Translations under genes and position numbers: made by a program | The notes under the pieces: model-generated | The model's database searches: none | The model's input: the letters and a program-made list of their open reading frames with translations, nothing else | What the model was told of the DNA's origin: nothing | Source of the DNA: Tepidamorphaceae bacterium | GTDB lineage: Bacteria > Pseudomonadota > Alphaproteobacteria > Rhizobiales > JAKSCL01 | Assembly: GCA_028289445.1 (NCBI GenBank) | Contig: JANQPO010000011.1 | Span: forward strand, 124,001-188,000 | DNA: 64,000 nucleotides | Reading direction: 5' to 3' | Part shown: positions 42,794-51,452 of the stretch, piece after piece | How the letters are laid out: each line of letters starts with the position of its first letter | Numbering within the stretch: the stretch's first letter is position 1

Positions 42794-44376
42794 TGGCAAC
42801 CGGTCCGGCAGATAAGGCGCTCGTCGCCCAGTCGATGCTGAACGAAGCGCCGGCGTTGAGCGACTGGCTCGTCGTGACTCCGGTGATTATTCCCTTCGTC
42901 TTCGCCGCGATCATCGTCATGCAGCGTCAGCGCGTGGATCGGCATGGCCCGATCGCCATCGCGGGTTTTGTGCTTCTCGTTCTTTGCAACATTGGCCTTG
43001 TGAACGCGGTGCGATCCGATGGCGTCATCGTCATGGCGATGAGCAACTGGATTCCGCCGTTTGGGATTTCCTTTACGGTCGACATCGTGTCGGCGCTATT
43101 CGCGCTAGTCGCATCGGTGATCGGATTGCTGACGGCGATCTTCGCCGACGGCGATCTCGACATGCGGTCGCGCCGCTACGGATTTTTTGCGTTTCTCTTG
43201 CTGCTCGTTGCCGGTGTTTCCGGAGCGTTTTTGACCGGCGACGTCTTCAACCTCTATGTCTGGTTCGAGGTTCTTCTGATCGCGTCGTTCGGCCTGATCG
43301 TTTATGGCGGCGGGCGGGAGCAACTGGATGGCGCGGTGCGCTACGCCATCCTCAATCTGCTCGCCACGACATTCTTTTTGATCGCGACCGGCCTGCTTTA
43401 CGGCATGACCGGCACCCTCAACTTCGCCGATATCGCGCGCAAGGTGCCCGAACTCACAGCCGGCGCGCCGACCGCGGCGGTGGCATCGTTGTTCATCCTC
43501 GCGTTCGCCATGAAAGCGGCGGCGTTCCCGCTCAACTTTTGGCTGCCGGCCTCCTATCACACGCCTCCGGCCGTCGTCGGCGCTCTCTTTGCAGGTCTGT
43601 TGACGAAGGTTGGCGTCTATGCGCTGTTCCGCATCACCTCGCTTGTGTTCCCGACACCGCCGGCCATCATCGACACCGTTGTCATGGCTGTTGCGGTCGC
43701 CACCATGGTGATTGGCGTGCTTGGCGCGCTTGCGCAAAACGACATCCGGCGCGTGATGGGCTTTCTGGTCGTATCGGGCATTGGCTCCATGCTTTTAGGC
43801 ATCGCGCTCGGCACGACGGAAGCCTTGATGGGCGCCATCATTTATGCCGTTCATTCCATGATCGTGATGACGGCGCTCTATCTGGCCGTCGATCTGATCC
43901 AAAAGGCCACGGCACGCTTTCGTCTCACCGAACTCGGCGGTCTTTACGCCGTCGCGCCGCTGCTTTCGACGCTGTTTTTGGTGCTCGCTTTCGCGGTGTC
44001 GGGCCTGCCGCCGTTCTCCGGCCTTTGGCCCAAGATTGTCTTGTTGCGCGCCAGTTTGGCGGTCGACGCACATTGGGCGGCTTTCGCCATCCTGCTCACG
44101 GGCATCTTGACGTCGATCACGATGGGTCGGGTTTGGGCCTTGACCTTTTGGAGGCCCCGCAGCGAGGGAGCGCCTGAGATCGATACCGCCATGCTACAAG
44201 ACCGGCGGCTCATGGCGCCGCTCATCGCGCTAGTCGCGTTGACCGTGGGGATCGGTCTGTTTCCAGCGCCCCTCTTCGAACTGGCGGGTCTTGGAGCAGC
44301 CGGCCTGACCGATCCAAGCGAGTACATTCGCGCTGTTTTCGATCTGGCCGCGCATGTTGGAGTTGCGGAACAATGA
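42793..44376 (+). CDS. mrpD: Mrp antiporter subunit MrpD
   Basis: NuoM/NuoN-like channel subunit, 527 residues. It has NLYVWFEVLLIASFGLIVY with the conserved Glu, the FAMKAAAFPLNFWLPASYHT segment with its Lys, TPPAVVGALFAGLLTKVGVY with the second Lys, and SGLPPFSGLWPKIVLL near the C-terminus. These Glu/Lys residues carry protons in the complex I family. The ATG at 42793 overlaps the mrpC stop; ATGA overlap with mrpE follows. Confidence 0.95.
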   Translation: MATGPADKALVAQSMLNEAPALSDWLVVTPVIIPFVFAAIIVMQRQRVDRHGPIAIAGFVLLVLCNIGLVNAVRSDGVIVMAMSNWIPPFGISFTVDIVSALFALVASVIGLLTAIFADGDLDMRSRRYGFFAFLLLLVAGVSGAFLTGDVFNLYVWFEVLLIASFGLIVYGGGREQLDGAVRYAILNLLATTFFLIATGLLYGMTGTLNFADIARKVPELTAGAPTAAVASLFILAFAMKAAAFPLNFWLPASYHTPPAVVGALFAGLLTKVGVYALFRITSLVFPTPPAIIDTVVMAVAVATMVIGVLGALAQNDIRRVMGFLVVSGIGSMLLGIALGTTEALMGAIIYAVHSMIVMTALYLAVDLIQKATARFRLTELGGLYAVAPLLSTLFLVLAFAVSGLPPFSGLWPKIVLLRASLAVDAHWAAFAILLTGILTSITMGRVWALTFWRPRSEGAPEIDTAMLQDRRLMAPLIALVALTVGIGLFPAPLFELAGLGAAGLTDPSEYIRAVFDLAAHVGVAEQ

Positions 44377-44849
44377 CCGGGCTTTTTCTGATCAATGTCC
44401 TTTTGGCTGTCGCCTGGGCCTTCATTACGGGATCGTTCAGCGCGGCCAATCTGATTTTCGGCTTTCTTCTCGCCAGCTTCGCCCTTTGGCTCGTGCGCGA
44501 GCAATTCGGCACCATGGGCTATATCCGCCGGGCACGCCGGGTCGTGTCGCTTCTGTCGCTGTTCCTCTGGGAACTGATCAAGTCGTCGGTCAGAGTGGCA
44601 ATCACCGTCGTCTCGCCGACAATGAATCTGAAGCCGGCGTTCTTTGCCTTCCCGCTGACGGTTGATCGGGACTTTGAGATCACCTTCCTTGCCAATCTCA
44701 TCACGCTGACGCCGGGAACCCTCAGCGTCGATGTCTCCAACGACCGCAAGACGCTCTACATCCATTGCCTGGACGGATCGGATATTCCTGGAACACGCGC
44801 CGACATCGCCAACGGTTTTGAGAAGAAGATCATGGAGGCGTTCCGATGA
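44373..44849 (+). CDS. mrpE: Mrp antiporter subunit MrpE
   Basis: A 158-residue membrane subunit without a complex I homologue. Two N-terminal hydrophobic segments are followed by a soluble domain with [20 protein letters not shown] and [11 protein letters not shown], both typical of MrpE/MnhE. ATGA overlaps at both ends. Confidence 0.93.
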   Translation: MTGLFLINVLLAVAWAFITGSFSAANLIFGFLLASFALWLVREQFGTMGYIRRARRVVSLLSLFLWELIKSSVRVAITVVSPTMNLKPAFFAFPLTVDRDFEITFLANLITLTPGTLSVDVSNDRKTLYIHCLDGSDIPGTRADIANGFEKKIMEAFR

Positions 44850-45184
44850 CCGCCAACGGCTTTCTCGATCTCGCCAGCTCGATTGCTTTGGCGCTTTTGA
44901 CCATTTCCTTCCTTTTGCTTGTCGTGCGCTTGGTGCGGGGACCATCACTGGCCGATCGTGTTCTGGCGCTGGATTCCCTAGTCGCCATCGGCATCGGGTT
45001 CGTCGCCGTCGTTGCGATCAAGACCGACTATTCGCTCTACGTCGATGTCGCCATCGCGCTTGGTCTTGTGGGCTTTCTGGCCACGGTGGCCCTGGCGCGG
45101 TTTATCTTGCACAGGGAAGGGTTCGATCCACGGATTGACCCGGACAGAGCCGGTGAATCGACAGAATCTCGCGAGGCGTCATGA
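44846..45184 (+). CDS. mrpF: Mrp antiporter subunit MrpF
   Basis: A 112-residue membrane protein with three segments; the MrpF signature is [19 protein letters not shown] near residues 27-45, followed by [20 protein letters not shown] with its conserved acidic residue. ATGA overlaps with mrpE and mrpG. Confidence 0.94.
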   Translation: MTANGFLDLASSIALALLTISFLLLVVRLVRGPSLADRVLALDSLVAIGIGFVAVVAIKTDYSLYVDVAIALGLVGFLATVALARFILHREGFDPRIDPDRAGESTESREAS

Positions 45185-45549
45185 CCGCCTTTATTGCAGG
45201 CGTTCTTCTGATCATCGGCGCGATCTTCACCACGATCGCCGCCATCGGGCTCATCCGTCTTCCCGATCTCTACACGCGCATGCACGCGGCCAGTAAAGCC
45301 GGAACGCTTGGATCAGGTGTTATGCTTCTGGCTATCGCGGTGTTCTCGGGAGAGACGGACGTCATCTTGCGGTGTATTGCTGGAATTGTGTTTTTCATTC
45401 TAACGGCACCGATATCGGCTCATCTTCTCGCGCGAGCCGCGTACTGTACTGGTCTTTCTCCCTGGACGGGTACGGTTCTTGATGATTTAAAAGGCAAGTA
45501 TGACGCCGATACACTTCGACTGACGAGTACGACGCCCGACGATAATTAA
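45181..45549 (+). CDS. mrpG: Mrp antiporter subunit MrpG
   Basis: The last Mrp subunit, 122 residues with three membrane segments. The family signature [20 protein letters not shown] spans residues 23-42, followed by [11 protein letters not shown] and [15 protein letters not shown]. It completes the A-G set, so the complex can be expected to be functional in Na+/alkali tolerance or pH control. No terminator was seen in the next 40 bases. Confidence 0.95.
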   Translation: MTAFIAGVLLIIGAIFTTIAAIGLIRLPDLYTRMHAASKAGTLGSGVMLLAIAVFSGETDVILRCIAGIVFFILTAPISAHLLARAAYCTGLSPWTGTVLDDLKGKYDADTLRLTSTTPDDN

Positions 45550-45847
45550 GTGAGCTATGCCGAAAAATTGTTGATTGCGTGAAAAATTGAAAACGAACTT
45601 GTCCGAAGATTACGATATCTCATCTCTTCAGCTCTCTAAGTTTACTATTGCGTATAGTTATCCTTAATCAACTTGGCGAAAACACTTGTAAATGGGAGGG
45701 GCGCGTTATAGATACGGAGCTGTCTGCACCTGATTCGGAATTTTCATCGCGCGAAAGTGGCAAAATTGTCGATGGCGGGAAACCGCAGACGCAGGCCTAA
45801 ACACCCAAATGCGCATAAGCAGATAAGGAAAGCTTGGCAGGATAACT
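45550..45847 (+). promoter_or_regulatory. AT-rich regulatory region upstream of mucR
   Basis: This 298-base gap holds no gene and is much richer in A+T than its surroundings. TTGTAA (45686-45691) and TATAGA (45707-45712), 15 bases apart, are a weak promoter candidate; TATAGT at 45653-45658 is another -10 without a partner. MucR proteins bind AT-rich DNA and repress their own promoters, so autoregulation is likely. Confidence 0.4.
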
Positions 45848-46270
45848 ATGGAAAACCAAGACACGTCTAATGAGATTGTTGAGCTGACCGCCGACATTGT
45901 CGCGGCCTATGTCAGCAACAATGCCGTCGCGGCAGCTGATGTATCCGGGCTGATTTCGGATGTTCACAAAGCCCTTCTGGCGACCAGCACTGCGAGCGCC
46001 GCTGAAGAGGCTGAACCGCAAAAACCTGCGGTTTCGGTCCGCCGATCGGTGACGCCGGATTACATCATCTGTCTGGAGGACGGAAAGAAGTTCAAGTCGC
46101 TGAAGCGCCACTTGCGAACCCACTACGATCTTTCGCCTGAGGAGTATCGTGAGAAGTGGGGTCTTTCGCCGGACTACCCGATGGTAGCGCCGAACTATGC
46201 GAAGGCTCGCTCGGAACTCGCGAAGAAGATGGGCCTTGGTCAGAAGCGGGGCAGTCGCCGCAAGCGTTAG
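45848..46270 (+). CDS. mucR: Ros/MucR zinc-finger transcriptional regulator
   Basis: MucR proteins are small AT-binding regulators of exopolysaccharide, motility and cell-cycle genes in Rhizobiales. The 140-residue product has an N-terminal dimerisation helix ([15 protein letters not shown]) and the Ros zinc finger [18 protein letters not shown] with ligands Cys75, Asp78, His88 and His92, then [20 protein letters not shown] and a basic C-terminus (KRGSRRKR). The CxxD variant of the finger is usual in MucR. AGGATA precedes the ATG. Confidence 0.94.
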   Translation: MENQDTSNEIVELTADIVAAYVSNNAVAAADVSGLISDVHKALLATSTASAAEEAEPQKPAVSVRRSVTPDYIICLEDGKKFKSLKRHLRTHYDLSPEEYREKWGLSPDYPMVAPNYAKARSELAKKMGLGQKRGSRRKR

Positions 46271-46292
46271 TCGAGCACACTTGAGCATGAAG

Positions 46293-46320
46293 AAGGGCGC
46301 CCATGTGAGGCGCCTTTTTT
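46293..46320 (+). terminator. mucR terminator
   Basis: AAGGGCGCC (46293-46301) pairs with GGCGCCTT (46309-46316) and runs into TTTTTT (46315-46320), 22 bases after the mucR stop. Confidence 0.85.
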
Positions 46321-46589
46321 CATGGCCGGACGACCACGCCGAGCGCCGCCGCGACGAGGACGATGCGAGCGGCCAGCACTGGGTCGCGCCTTCCATCGCC
46401 TTCGGGCGCGCGCAGTTGGCGCAGACGGCGCAACACCACCATCCTGAGATCGCGGTCACAGTCGATGACGGCAATCTTCCTCACCTTTGCCACGTCGAGA
46501 TAGGCTCGTGCGACGGATGCCGAGACGTCTGGCAGTTTGTATGCGAGACGACATGGGCGGGCTGTGGTCGATGCTTCAGTCGTGGACAT
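46320..46589 (-). CDS. possible small hypothetical protein
   Basis: An 89-codon frame fills most of the gap between mucR and the DnaA-like gene, on the opposite strand. The product has a hydrophobic C-terminus (AARIVLVAAALGVVV) and an Arg-rich middle (MVVLRRLRQLRAPEGDGRR); third codon positions are mostly G/C, which fits coding but also fits chance in this genome. GAAGAG abuts the ATG, too close for a good ribosome site. No family recognised. Confidence 0.35.
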   Translation of the reverse strand: MSTTEASTTARPCRLAYKLPDVSASVARAYLDVAKVRKIAVIDCDRDLRMVVLRRLRQLRAPEGDGRRDPVLAARIVLVAAALGVVVRP

Positions 46590-46641
46590 CTCTTCGCTTA
46601 GCCGGTGGCAACTTATCCCCCTACTTGCACACCCGTGAAAA

Positions 46642-46663
46642 GGTAAATATTCCTATATTTACC
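46642..46663. promoter_or_regulatory. perfect 22-base palindrome (operator candidate)
   Basis: GGTAAATAT-TCCT-ATATTTACC is a perfect 9-base inverted repeat with a 4-base spacer, 15 bases before the ATG of the DnaA-like gene. TTGCAC at 46625-46630 would put the -10 hexamer (TATTCC) inside the palindrome, so a bound repressor would block the promoter. No regulator is identified. Confidence 0.6.
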
Positions 46664-46678
46664 GGAAAGGGGAGCAAG

Positions 46679-47119
46679 ATGCGGACGCCATCGACCTTGG
46701 TGCAGGATGATCCAGCTTCGAGCGATTGCAGCAAGTCGCTCATTGAACTGCGGAGTGGGACACAGGGTTTGAAGGAGCATGATATTTCCTTTTATTCAGG
46801 CGTGTGCATGGTTGTTTGCGCCGTGTTTCGAACCGATCTCGCTACGCTATTCGCGCCAACGCGTTGCCGCGCGCCGCACGCCTTTGCGCGCCAAGTGGCG
46901 GTCTATCTGGCACACATTGTAGGATCAAAGTCCTATACGGAGATTGGCCGGATCTTTGGGCGCGACCGAACGACCGCCGCTCATGCTTGTCGCGTCATTG
47001 AGGATCGTCGCGATGATCCCGTTTTCGATCGATTGCTTGAGCTTTTGGAGAATGCCGTCTCGGTCATCCTCGCAACGGCGCTCCATACGTCGGGGCGCGA
47101 GACACAGCGGAGCCGATGA
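46679..47119 (+). CDS. DnaA domain IV-like (Bac_DnaA_C) DNA-binding protein
   Basis: Residues 66-125 of this 146-residue protein match the DnaA C-terminal DNA-binding domain: HAFARQVAVYLAHIVGSKSY, then TEIGRIFGRDRTTAAHACRV, the DnaA signature loop. There is no AAA+ ATPase domain; residues 1-60 are unlike DnaA. It should bind DnaA-box-like DNA without ATP control. GGGGAG lies 5 bases before ATG 46679; the frame is open from 46487 but the palindrome and ribosome site favour the inner start. ATGA overlap with the DUF6456 gene. Similar proteins exist in Rhizobiales, role unknown to me. Confidence 0.85.
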   Translation: MRTPSTLVQDDPASSDCSKSLIELRSGTQGLKEHDISFYSGVCMVVCAVFRTDLATLFAPTRCRAPHAFARQVAVYLAHIVGSKSYTEIGRIFGRDRTTAAHACRVIEDRRDDPVFDRLLELLENAVSVILATALHTSGRETQRSR

Positions 47120-47640
47120 CCGCGAGAGGAGACGCGACGGTGCGCGATCATGGCGGTCAGCGGGTCCGAGCCGGCTCGATTGCGCCGGATCTAACCGGCG
47201 AAATGCGGATCGATCCGCGAGGTAATCCTCTCGCTTGGTTACGCGTTCGTCGCGACAAATCGGGTCTGCCGCTGATCGACACATCTCAATTCGAGGCCGG
47301 GAGCCGGTTCGCTCGTGACTTCGCGCGCTCGCGGATTGGCGCCGTGTCGAGTGTGTCTTGGGACGCTACCGGTTCGCCTTCGGGCCGACGCAAAACCGGG
47401 GGGCGGGTGCCAGCAACGCTAGGCGATGCCGCGGTCGATGCACGACGGCGCTATTCCGCCGCGAAGGCTGCGGTCGGTCCGGATTTCGCGAGCCTGTTGG
47501 AGGATGTCTGCTGTTTGGAGATCGGACTGGGATCGGCGGAAAAGAAGTACGGTTGGCCACCACGTACTGCAAAGGTCGTTCTGCAATTGGCGCTCAGCGC
47601 CTTGGCGCGCCACTACGGGCTGATTGGCGAGGCCGCTTAG
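47116..47640 (+). CDS. DUF6456 domain-containing protein
   Basis: A 174-residue protein whose C-terminal half (VDARRRYSAAKAAVGPDFAS, then LLEDVCCLEIGLGSAEKKYG and WPPRTAKVVLQLALSALARHYG) fits DUF6456, a helical domain with phage-like or HTH flavour found in alphaproteobacteria. The N-terminal part is basic and disordered. Its ATG overlaps the DnaA-like gene's stop, so the two are coupled and probably act together, perhaps in DNA binding. The stop overlaps the sufE stop by 4 bases on the other strand. Confidence 0.8.
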   Translation: MTARGDATVRDHGGQRVRAGSIAPDLTGEMRIDPRGNPLAWLRVRRDKSGLPLIDTSQFEAGSRFARDFARSRIGAVSSVSWDATGSPSGRRKTGGRVPATLGDAAVDARRRYSAAKAAVGPDFASLLEDVCCLEIGLGSAEKKYGWPPRTAKVVLQLALSALARHYGLIGEAA

Positions 47641-48077
47641 ACGAGGTTGAGAGCATCGGCGGCATCGCCGCGAATGCGCTCCACCATGGCATGTAAGCCA
47701 TTGGAGCGCTGTGGTGTCAGATGCTCTTCAAGACCCAGGTCGTTGAAGATCGCCTGTGCATCGGCGTCCAGAATGGTGCGCGGCGACTTCCCGGAGTATA
47801 GCCCAAACAGAATGGCGATCAGGCCGCGTACGATATGGGCGTCGCTGTCGCCGGTATAGGTCAAGATGGGCGTGCCGTCGGACCCGGTTGAAAGGTGACG
47901 GGCAAGCCAGACCTGGCTGACGCAGCCTTGCACCTTGTTATCGGGCGACCGGTCCTCATCGGCCAGGGGCGGTAGCGATCGGCCTAGTTCGATGACATAG
48001 CGATAGCGGTCCTCCCAGTCGTCGATGAACTGGAAATCTTCGGTTATGTCTTCAATCTGCCGCAGGGCCTGGGCCAT
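47637..48077 (-). CDS. sufE: SufE-family cysteine desulfuration protein
   Basis: SufE takes persulfide sulfur from SufS and passes it to the SUF Fe-S scaffold. The 146 residues include DWEDRYRYVIELGRSLPPL, the active Cys in NKVQGCVSQVWLA near residue 52, and HIVRGLIAILFGLYSGKSP, all family hallmarks. The rest of the suf operon is not nearby, which is common for the stand-alone sufE of alphaproteobacteria. Confidence 0.93.
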   Translation of the reverse strand: MAQALRQIEDITEDFQFIDDWEDRYRYVIELGRSLPPLADEDRSPDNKVQGCVSQVWLARHLSTGSDGTPILTYTGDSDAHIVRGLIAILFGLYSGKSPRTILDADAQAIFNDLGLEEHLTPQRSNGLHAMVERIRGDAADALNLV

Positions 48078-48178
48078 CGTCGCACTATTTCACCAAGGGT
48101 CCACGACCGTTCTAAGCGGTCTGGGTCGACGATGAAAGTAGGGTCGGCGCTGCGACCCATCAAGGGAGAGGTTAGCGG

Positions 48179-48526
48179 TCAGCCGTGCTCGGCGTTCGGT
48201 CCCGACCATTGGGGAACGCGGTCGTCGTCCGACAAGGTGTCGTGCACCGGCCGCTGGAGGATGTCCTCCGGATTGTCCACAAAGTAGCGATAGACAGCGA
48301 TCGCCCCGGTTTGCGCCCGATCTCCGATCAACCGTGCAGTCTCTCGACCGGTCTGACAGGCACCCGGATTGCGGTCGCAGAAGCCGGCCAGATCGTGAAA
48401 GGTCGACTGCGCCGCTGTCAAAGCCTCAGTCGCCGACACTGGAAGCCGGCCCTCGTCGTCCGGACGGTCGACGGGGAGAAACGCAAAGACGATCAACAGC
48501 CAGAACGCTGCGCGAACCAGAAACAT
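48179..48526 (-). CDS. DUF5330 family protein
   Basis: A 115-residue protein with an N-terminal membrane segment (VRAAFWLLIVFAFLPV) followed by SATEALTAAQSTFHDLAGFC and DRNPGACQTGRETARLIGDR, the pattern I associate with DUF5330 of Rhizobiales. The two Cys 8 residues apart could form a disulfide in the periplasm. Function unknown. It lies 101 bases upstream of sufE on the same strand. GAGGG precedes the ATG directly after a hairpin. Confidence 0.75.
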   Translation of the reverse strand: MFLVRAAFWLLIVFAFLPVDRPDDEGRLPVSATEALTAAQSTFHDLAGFCDRNPGACQTGRETARLIGDRAQTGAIAVYRYFVDNPEDILQRPVHDTLSDDDRVPQWSGPNAEHG

Positions 48527-48846
48527 GACACCAATCCCTCACGCCTTGTGGCGTGTTCCCGTATTTTTTTGGCGGGCACCCGTTGGGCACCACGATGCCA
48601 ACCATACCCATCCGAACTTAAGGTCACGTGTGCCGAACCATCGCGATTTAGGCAAAATTCGACTGTTTCCAGTCAGTTTGCATTAACCGCGAGAATGGCC
48701 GATTTCTGCCACTATCGCAGAGGAAGCAAGAGACGCGCCGCAAGCGAGCGTCTCAGTGCGGGACAGGTCAAGGTTCAAAGTTCCTTAAGGCGGTCATGGC
48801 ACCTTAGACACTCGGTCGCGGTTCGTTGTTCAGCGGCAGGGAGAAT
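48527..48846. other. divergent intergenic region between DUF5330 and the histidine kinase
   Basis: No gene is supported in these 320 bases. CACGCC-TTGT-GGCGTG (48540-48555) is a perfect 6-base hairpin with seven T at 48564-48570 on the plus strand; on the minus strand the same hairpin sits immediately before the DUF5330 ribosome site. TTAA half-sites occur at 48638-48641, 48684-48687 and 48785-48788, but none pairs as a full CtrA box. Confidence 0.4.
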
Positions 48847-50670
48847 GTGTTGCGTAGCCTGTGCGGTCTGTCGGCGCTGGCGATGGCGTTTGATTCGCTC
48901 GTCCACCCTTCGGTGGCCGATCGACCCGTGTTGGCCGCGATTCACCGCAACTATATCGCTTTGCGGTTGGCAGCCGGTTTTGCCGCCGGCGCCGCCTTTC
49001 CGGTTTACCTAGGTCTGGGGGGCGTTGGTCACGTTGGATTTGTTGGCCTTTTTGCGCTTCTCATCGCGCCCGTTGTGTCCGCGATTGTTCTCTCCTGGAC
49101 GGGCGATCTAAGGCGCGCCGCGCTCGCCACCACCGGCGTTGTCTGTGGGATTGTCGTTCTCGTGTCCCAGCCGACCGGCGGCCTGGCCTCGCCGTATTTG
49201 GCCTGGTGTTTGATCGTCCCACTTGAGGCCGCATTGTCGCGCGATCGAGGAACCGTCGTGCTTTCCAGCCTGATCGCCGCAGCGACGCTGGGCCTGGTTT
49301 ACGGGCGTTTCGGTTTTGACGACGCGCTGCTTCGCGCCGCTTACGCTGATGGTGCATGGCAGCCGCTGGCCATCCTGGCGGCCGCCATCCTCCAGTCCGC
49401 GCTCAACGTCATCCTGTTGTGGTCGCGCGAGTCCGAATTGGTGTCGGTTATGGAAAGTGATTCCATGCGCCACCGTTTGCTGGCGGAAAACGCCACCGAT
49501 GTCGTCTCGCGCCACGATGCCTCCGGTCGTCCAGTCTATGTGTCGCCGGCAGCGGCGCGGCTTTTCAACATGCCGGGTAGCGCGCTGACCGGCGATCGGT
49601 GGGCCGATCGTATCCACCCTGTCGATCGTGAGGTCTTCAGCGCGGCTATGGTGCGGGTATGCGAAACAGGTCGCGAGGTCGCTTGCGAATTCCGCATGCG
49701 CCGGGCCCGGCTGGTGCCGGTCGAATTGCGCGACTACGCCAGTGACGATGAATACGTCTGGGTCGAAACGCGTTGTCGCCCGACCCGGCCGGACGAGGGG
49801 CTAGACGGCGACATCGTGGCGGTGACCCGTGACGTGTCGGCGCGCAAGGCCCAGGAACGGGCCTTGGACTCCGCCCGCCAAGAGGCCGAACGCGCCGACC
49901 AGGCCAAGACGCGCTTTCTGGCCAATGTGAGCCACGAACTGCGCACGCCGCTCAACGCTATCATCGGGTTCTCCGATCTCTTGAAGGACGAGGTCAATGG
50001 CCCTATCGGCCATCCCAGCAATCGCGAATATGTCGAGATCATCAACAAATCGGGCAACCACTTGCTCCAACTTGTCAACGACATCCTGGACATGTCGAAG
50101 CTGGAGGCAGGCCAAGTCCAGCTTGTTCATGAGCCCTTTGACGTTCGAGATCTGCTGCACTCATGTGTTACCTTGATGGATGCCGAAGCACGGCAAAGGG
50201 GCGTCCACATCGACATTGGGATGTTCGAGGGCACGGTAGAGTTGAACGCCGACCGGCGCGCTTGCAAACAAATCCTGCTCAATTTGCTGTCGAACGCCGT
50301 GAAGTTTACGCCGGGCGGCGGCCAGATTTCGGTCTCGGCCGAGTTCCATCCTGAGGCGGTGATGCTGGCCGTTCGCGATACGGGAATCGGAATCGAGCCG
50401 GCAACCTTGGCGCGCCTCGGCAAGCCGTTTGTTCAGGCCGACACGACCTATCGGCGCGAGCACGACGGCGCCGGGTTGGGCCTTTCGGTCGTGCGCGCGC
50501 TGGTCGAACTGCATCAAGGCACCTTCGAGATCGAAAGCACGGTTGGCGTAGGGACGGTCGCGAAAGTGACCCTGCCGCGCCATTCCTCCGGGTCGCTCAG
50601 GACGATGGCTGCGGGCGGCTTGGAGGCAGGCAGTGCCGACCTCATCGAACAACAAGCAAGGGCGGGATAA
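48847..50670 (+). CDS. membrane PAS-domain sensor histidine kinase, DivJ/PleC-like architecture
   Basis: About 607 residues: roughly six N-terminal membrane segments (to residue 200), a PAS domain near 210-330 (LAENATDVVSRHDASGRPVY), a HisKA helix with phosphoacceptor His363 in FLANVSHELRTPLNAIIGFS, and a HATPase with N box LNLLSNAVKFTPGG, G1 VRDTGIGI and G2 DGAGLGLSVV. This is the layout of the cell-cycle kinase DivJ of Caulobacter, and the HisKA helix is of the PdhS/DivJ/PleC kind; the assignment is inference. I start at GTG 48847 after AGGGAG; TTG 48826 and TTG 48850 are alternatives. It precedes a peptidoglycan-binding gene by 3 bases. Confidence 0.87.
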   Translation: MLRSLCGLSALAMAFDSLVHPSVADRPVLAAIHRNYIALRLAAGFAAGAAFPVYLGLGGVGHVGFVGLFALLIAPVVSAIVLSWTGDLRRAALATTGVVCGIVVLVSQPTGGLASPYLAWCLIVPLEAALSRDRGTVVLSSLIAAATLGLVYGRFGFDDALLRAAYADGAWQPLAILAAAILQSALNVILLWSRESELVSVMESDSMRHRLLAENATDVVSRHDASGRPVYVSPAAARLFNMPGSALTGDRWADRIHPVDREVFSAAMVRVCETGREVACEFRMRRARLVPVELRDYASDDEYVWVETRCRPTRPDEGLDGDIVAVTRDVSARKAQERALDSARQEAERADQAKTRFLANVSHELRTPLNAIIGFSDLLKDEVNGPIGHPSNREYVEIINKSGNHLLQLVNDILDMSKLEAGQVQLVHEPFDVRDLLHSCVTLMDAEARQRGVHIDIGMFEGTVELNADRRACKQILLNLLSNAVKFTPGGGQISVSAEFHPEAVMLAVRDTGIGIEPATLARLGKPFVQADTTYRREHDGAGLGLSVVRALVELHQGTFEIESTVGVGTVAKVTLPRHSSGSLRTMAAGGLEAGSADLIEQQARAG

Positions 50671-50673
50671 CCG

Positions 50674-51447
50674 GTGTTGGGAAGAATTTTTCGCGCGATG
50701 TTACGTCACCCGGCGCGCTCGTTCGGCGCGATTTCGTCGACCGTCATCTTGGGCGCGATTGGTTTGAATGTCGGCTTTTTGCAATCCGGTCAGCACCCGG
50801 CGCCCCTGTCCGGATCGCCACGTGTTGTCGAAAAGACCGCAACAGTCGCGCCCTCCGCAGCGGTGAAGCCACCGCTGCCAGCGCCGCGCGTGGTCAAGAC
50901 TAAACCGATTACAGTGCCGGCCGCCCCCGAAGAGCGCCGGGCTGAGCCGGTCGGCGAGCCCGACGCAATCGCCGCCGTCTTAACAGGGCAGGGCAGCGCA
51001 GAAGATCTGCTGGTCCTGGAGGTCCAGACCGAGCTTCAGTCACTTGGCTTTTATGCGGGCGCGCTTGATGGCGTGATGGGACCGCAAACAGCGGCGGCGA
51101 TCGAAATCTTCGAACGCGAGGCCGGATTGGCCCCTAGGGGGCAGGCCAGCGACACGCTCTTGGCGCGGCTGCGATCGTTCAGACCCTCGGTCGGCGTCGG
51201 CGAACCTGCCAATGCCGAACGCGTCGCTGCATCCCAGCCCGCCGCTGCTGATCCGCGGGTGCGCGCCGTGCAAAGGGCGTTGGCGCAGATCGGCTATTCG
51301 CCGGGAGCCATCGACGGGCTGATGGGGGGTGAAACCCGCGATGCCATTCGGGCGTTCGAGGCCGATCGCCGCCTACCACTCACCGGCGAAGTGTCGGACC
51401 GCCTGATCAAGGAATTGGAAGCCTTCACCGGCCAACCAGTCGTCTGA
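50674..51447 (+). CDS. peptidoglycan-binding protein with two PG_binding_1 domains
   Basis: A 257-residue protein with a short cytoplasmic start, one membrane segment near 15-35 (FGAISSTVILGAIGLNVGFL), a Pro/Ala/Val-rich spacer, and two peptidoglycan-binding domains: VQTELQSLGFYAGALDGVMG near 116-135 and VQRALAQIGYSPGAIDGLMG near 200-219. The periplasmic part should bind the cell wall. GTG start with AGGGCGGG upstream. Only three bases separate it from the kinase gene, so it may report wall state to, or localise, the kinase; this is inference. Confidence 0.87.
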   Translation: MLGRIFRAMLRHPARSFGAISSTVILGAIGLNVGFLQSGQHPAPLSGSPRVVEKTATVAPSAAVKPPLPAPRVVKTKPITVPAAPEERRAEPVGEPDAIAAVLTGQGSAEDLLVLEVQTELQSLGFYAGALDGVMGPQTAAAIEIFEREAGLAPRGQASDTLLARLRSFRPSVGVGEPANAERVAASQPAAADPRVRAVQRALAQIGYSPGAIDGLMGGETRDAIRAFEADRRLPLTGEVSDRLIKELEAFTGQPVV

Positions 51448-51452
51448 GGATC

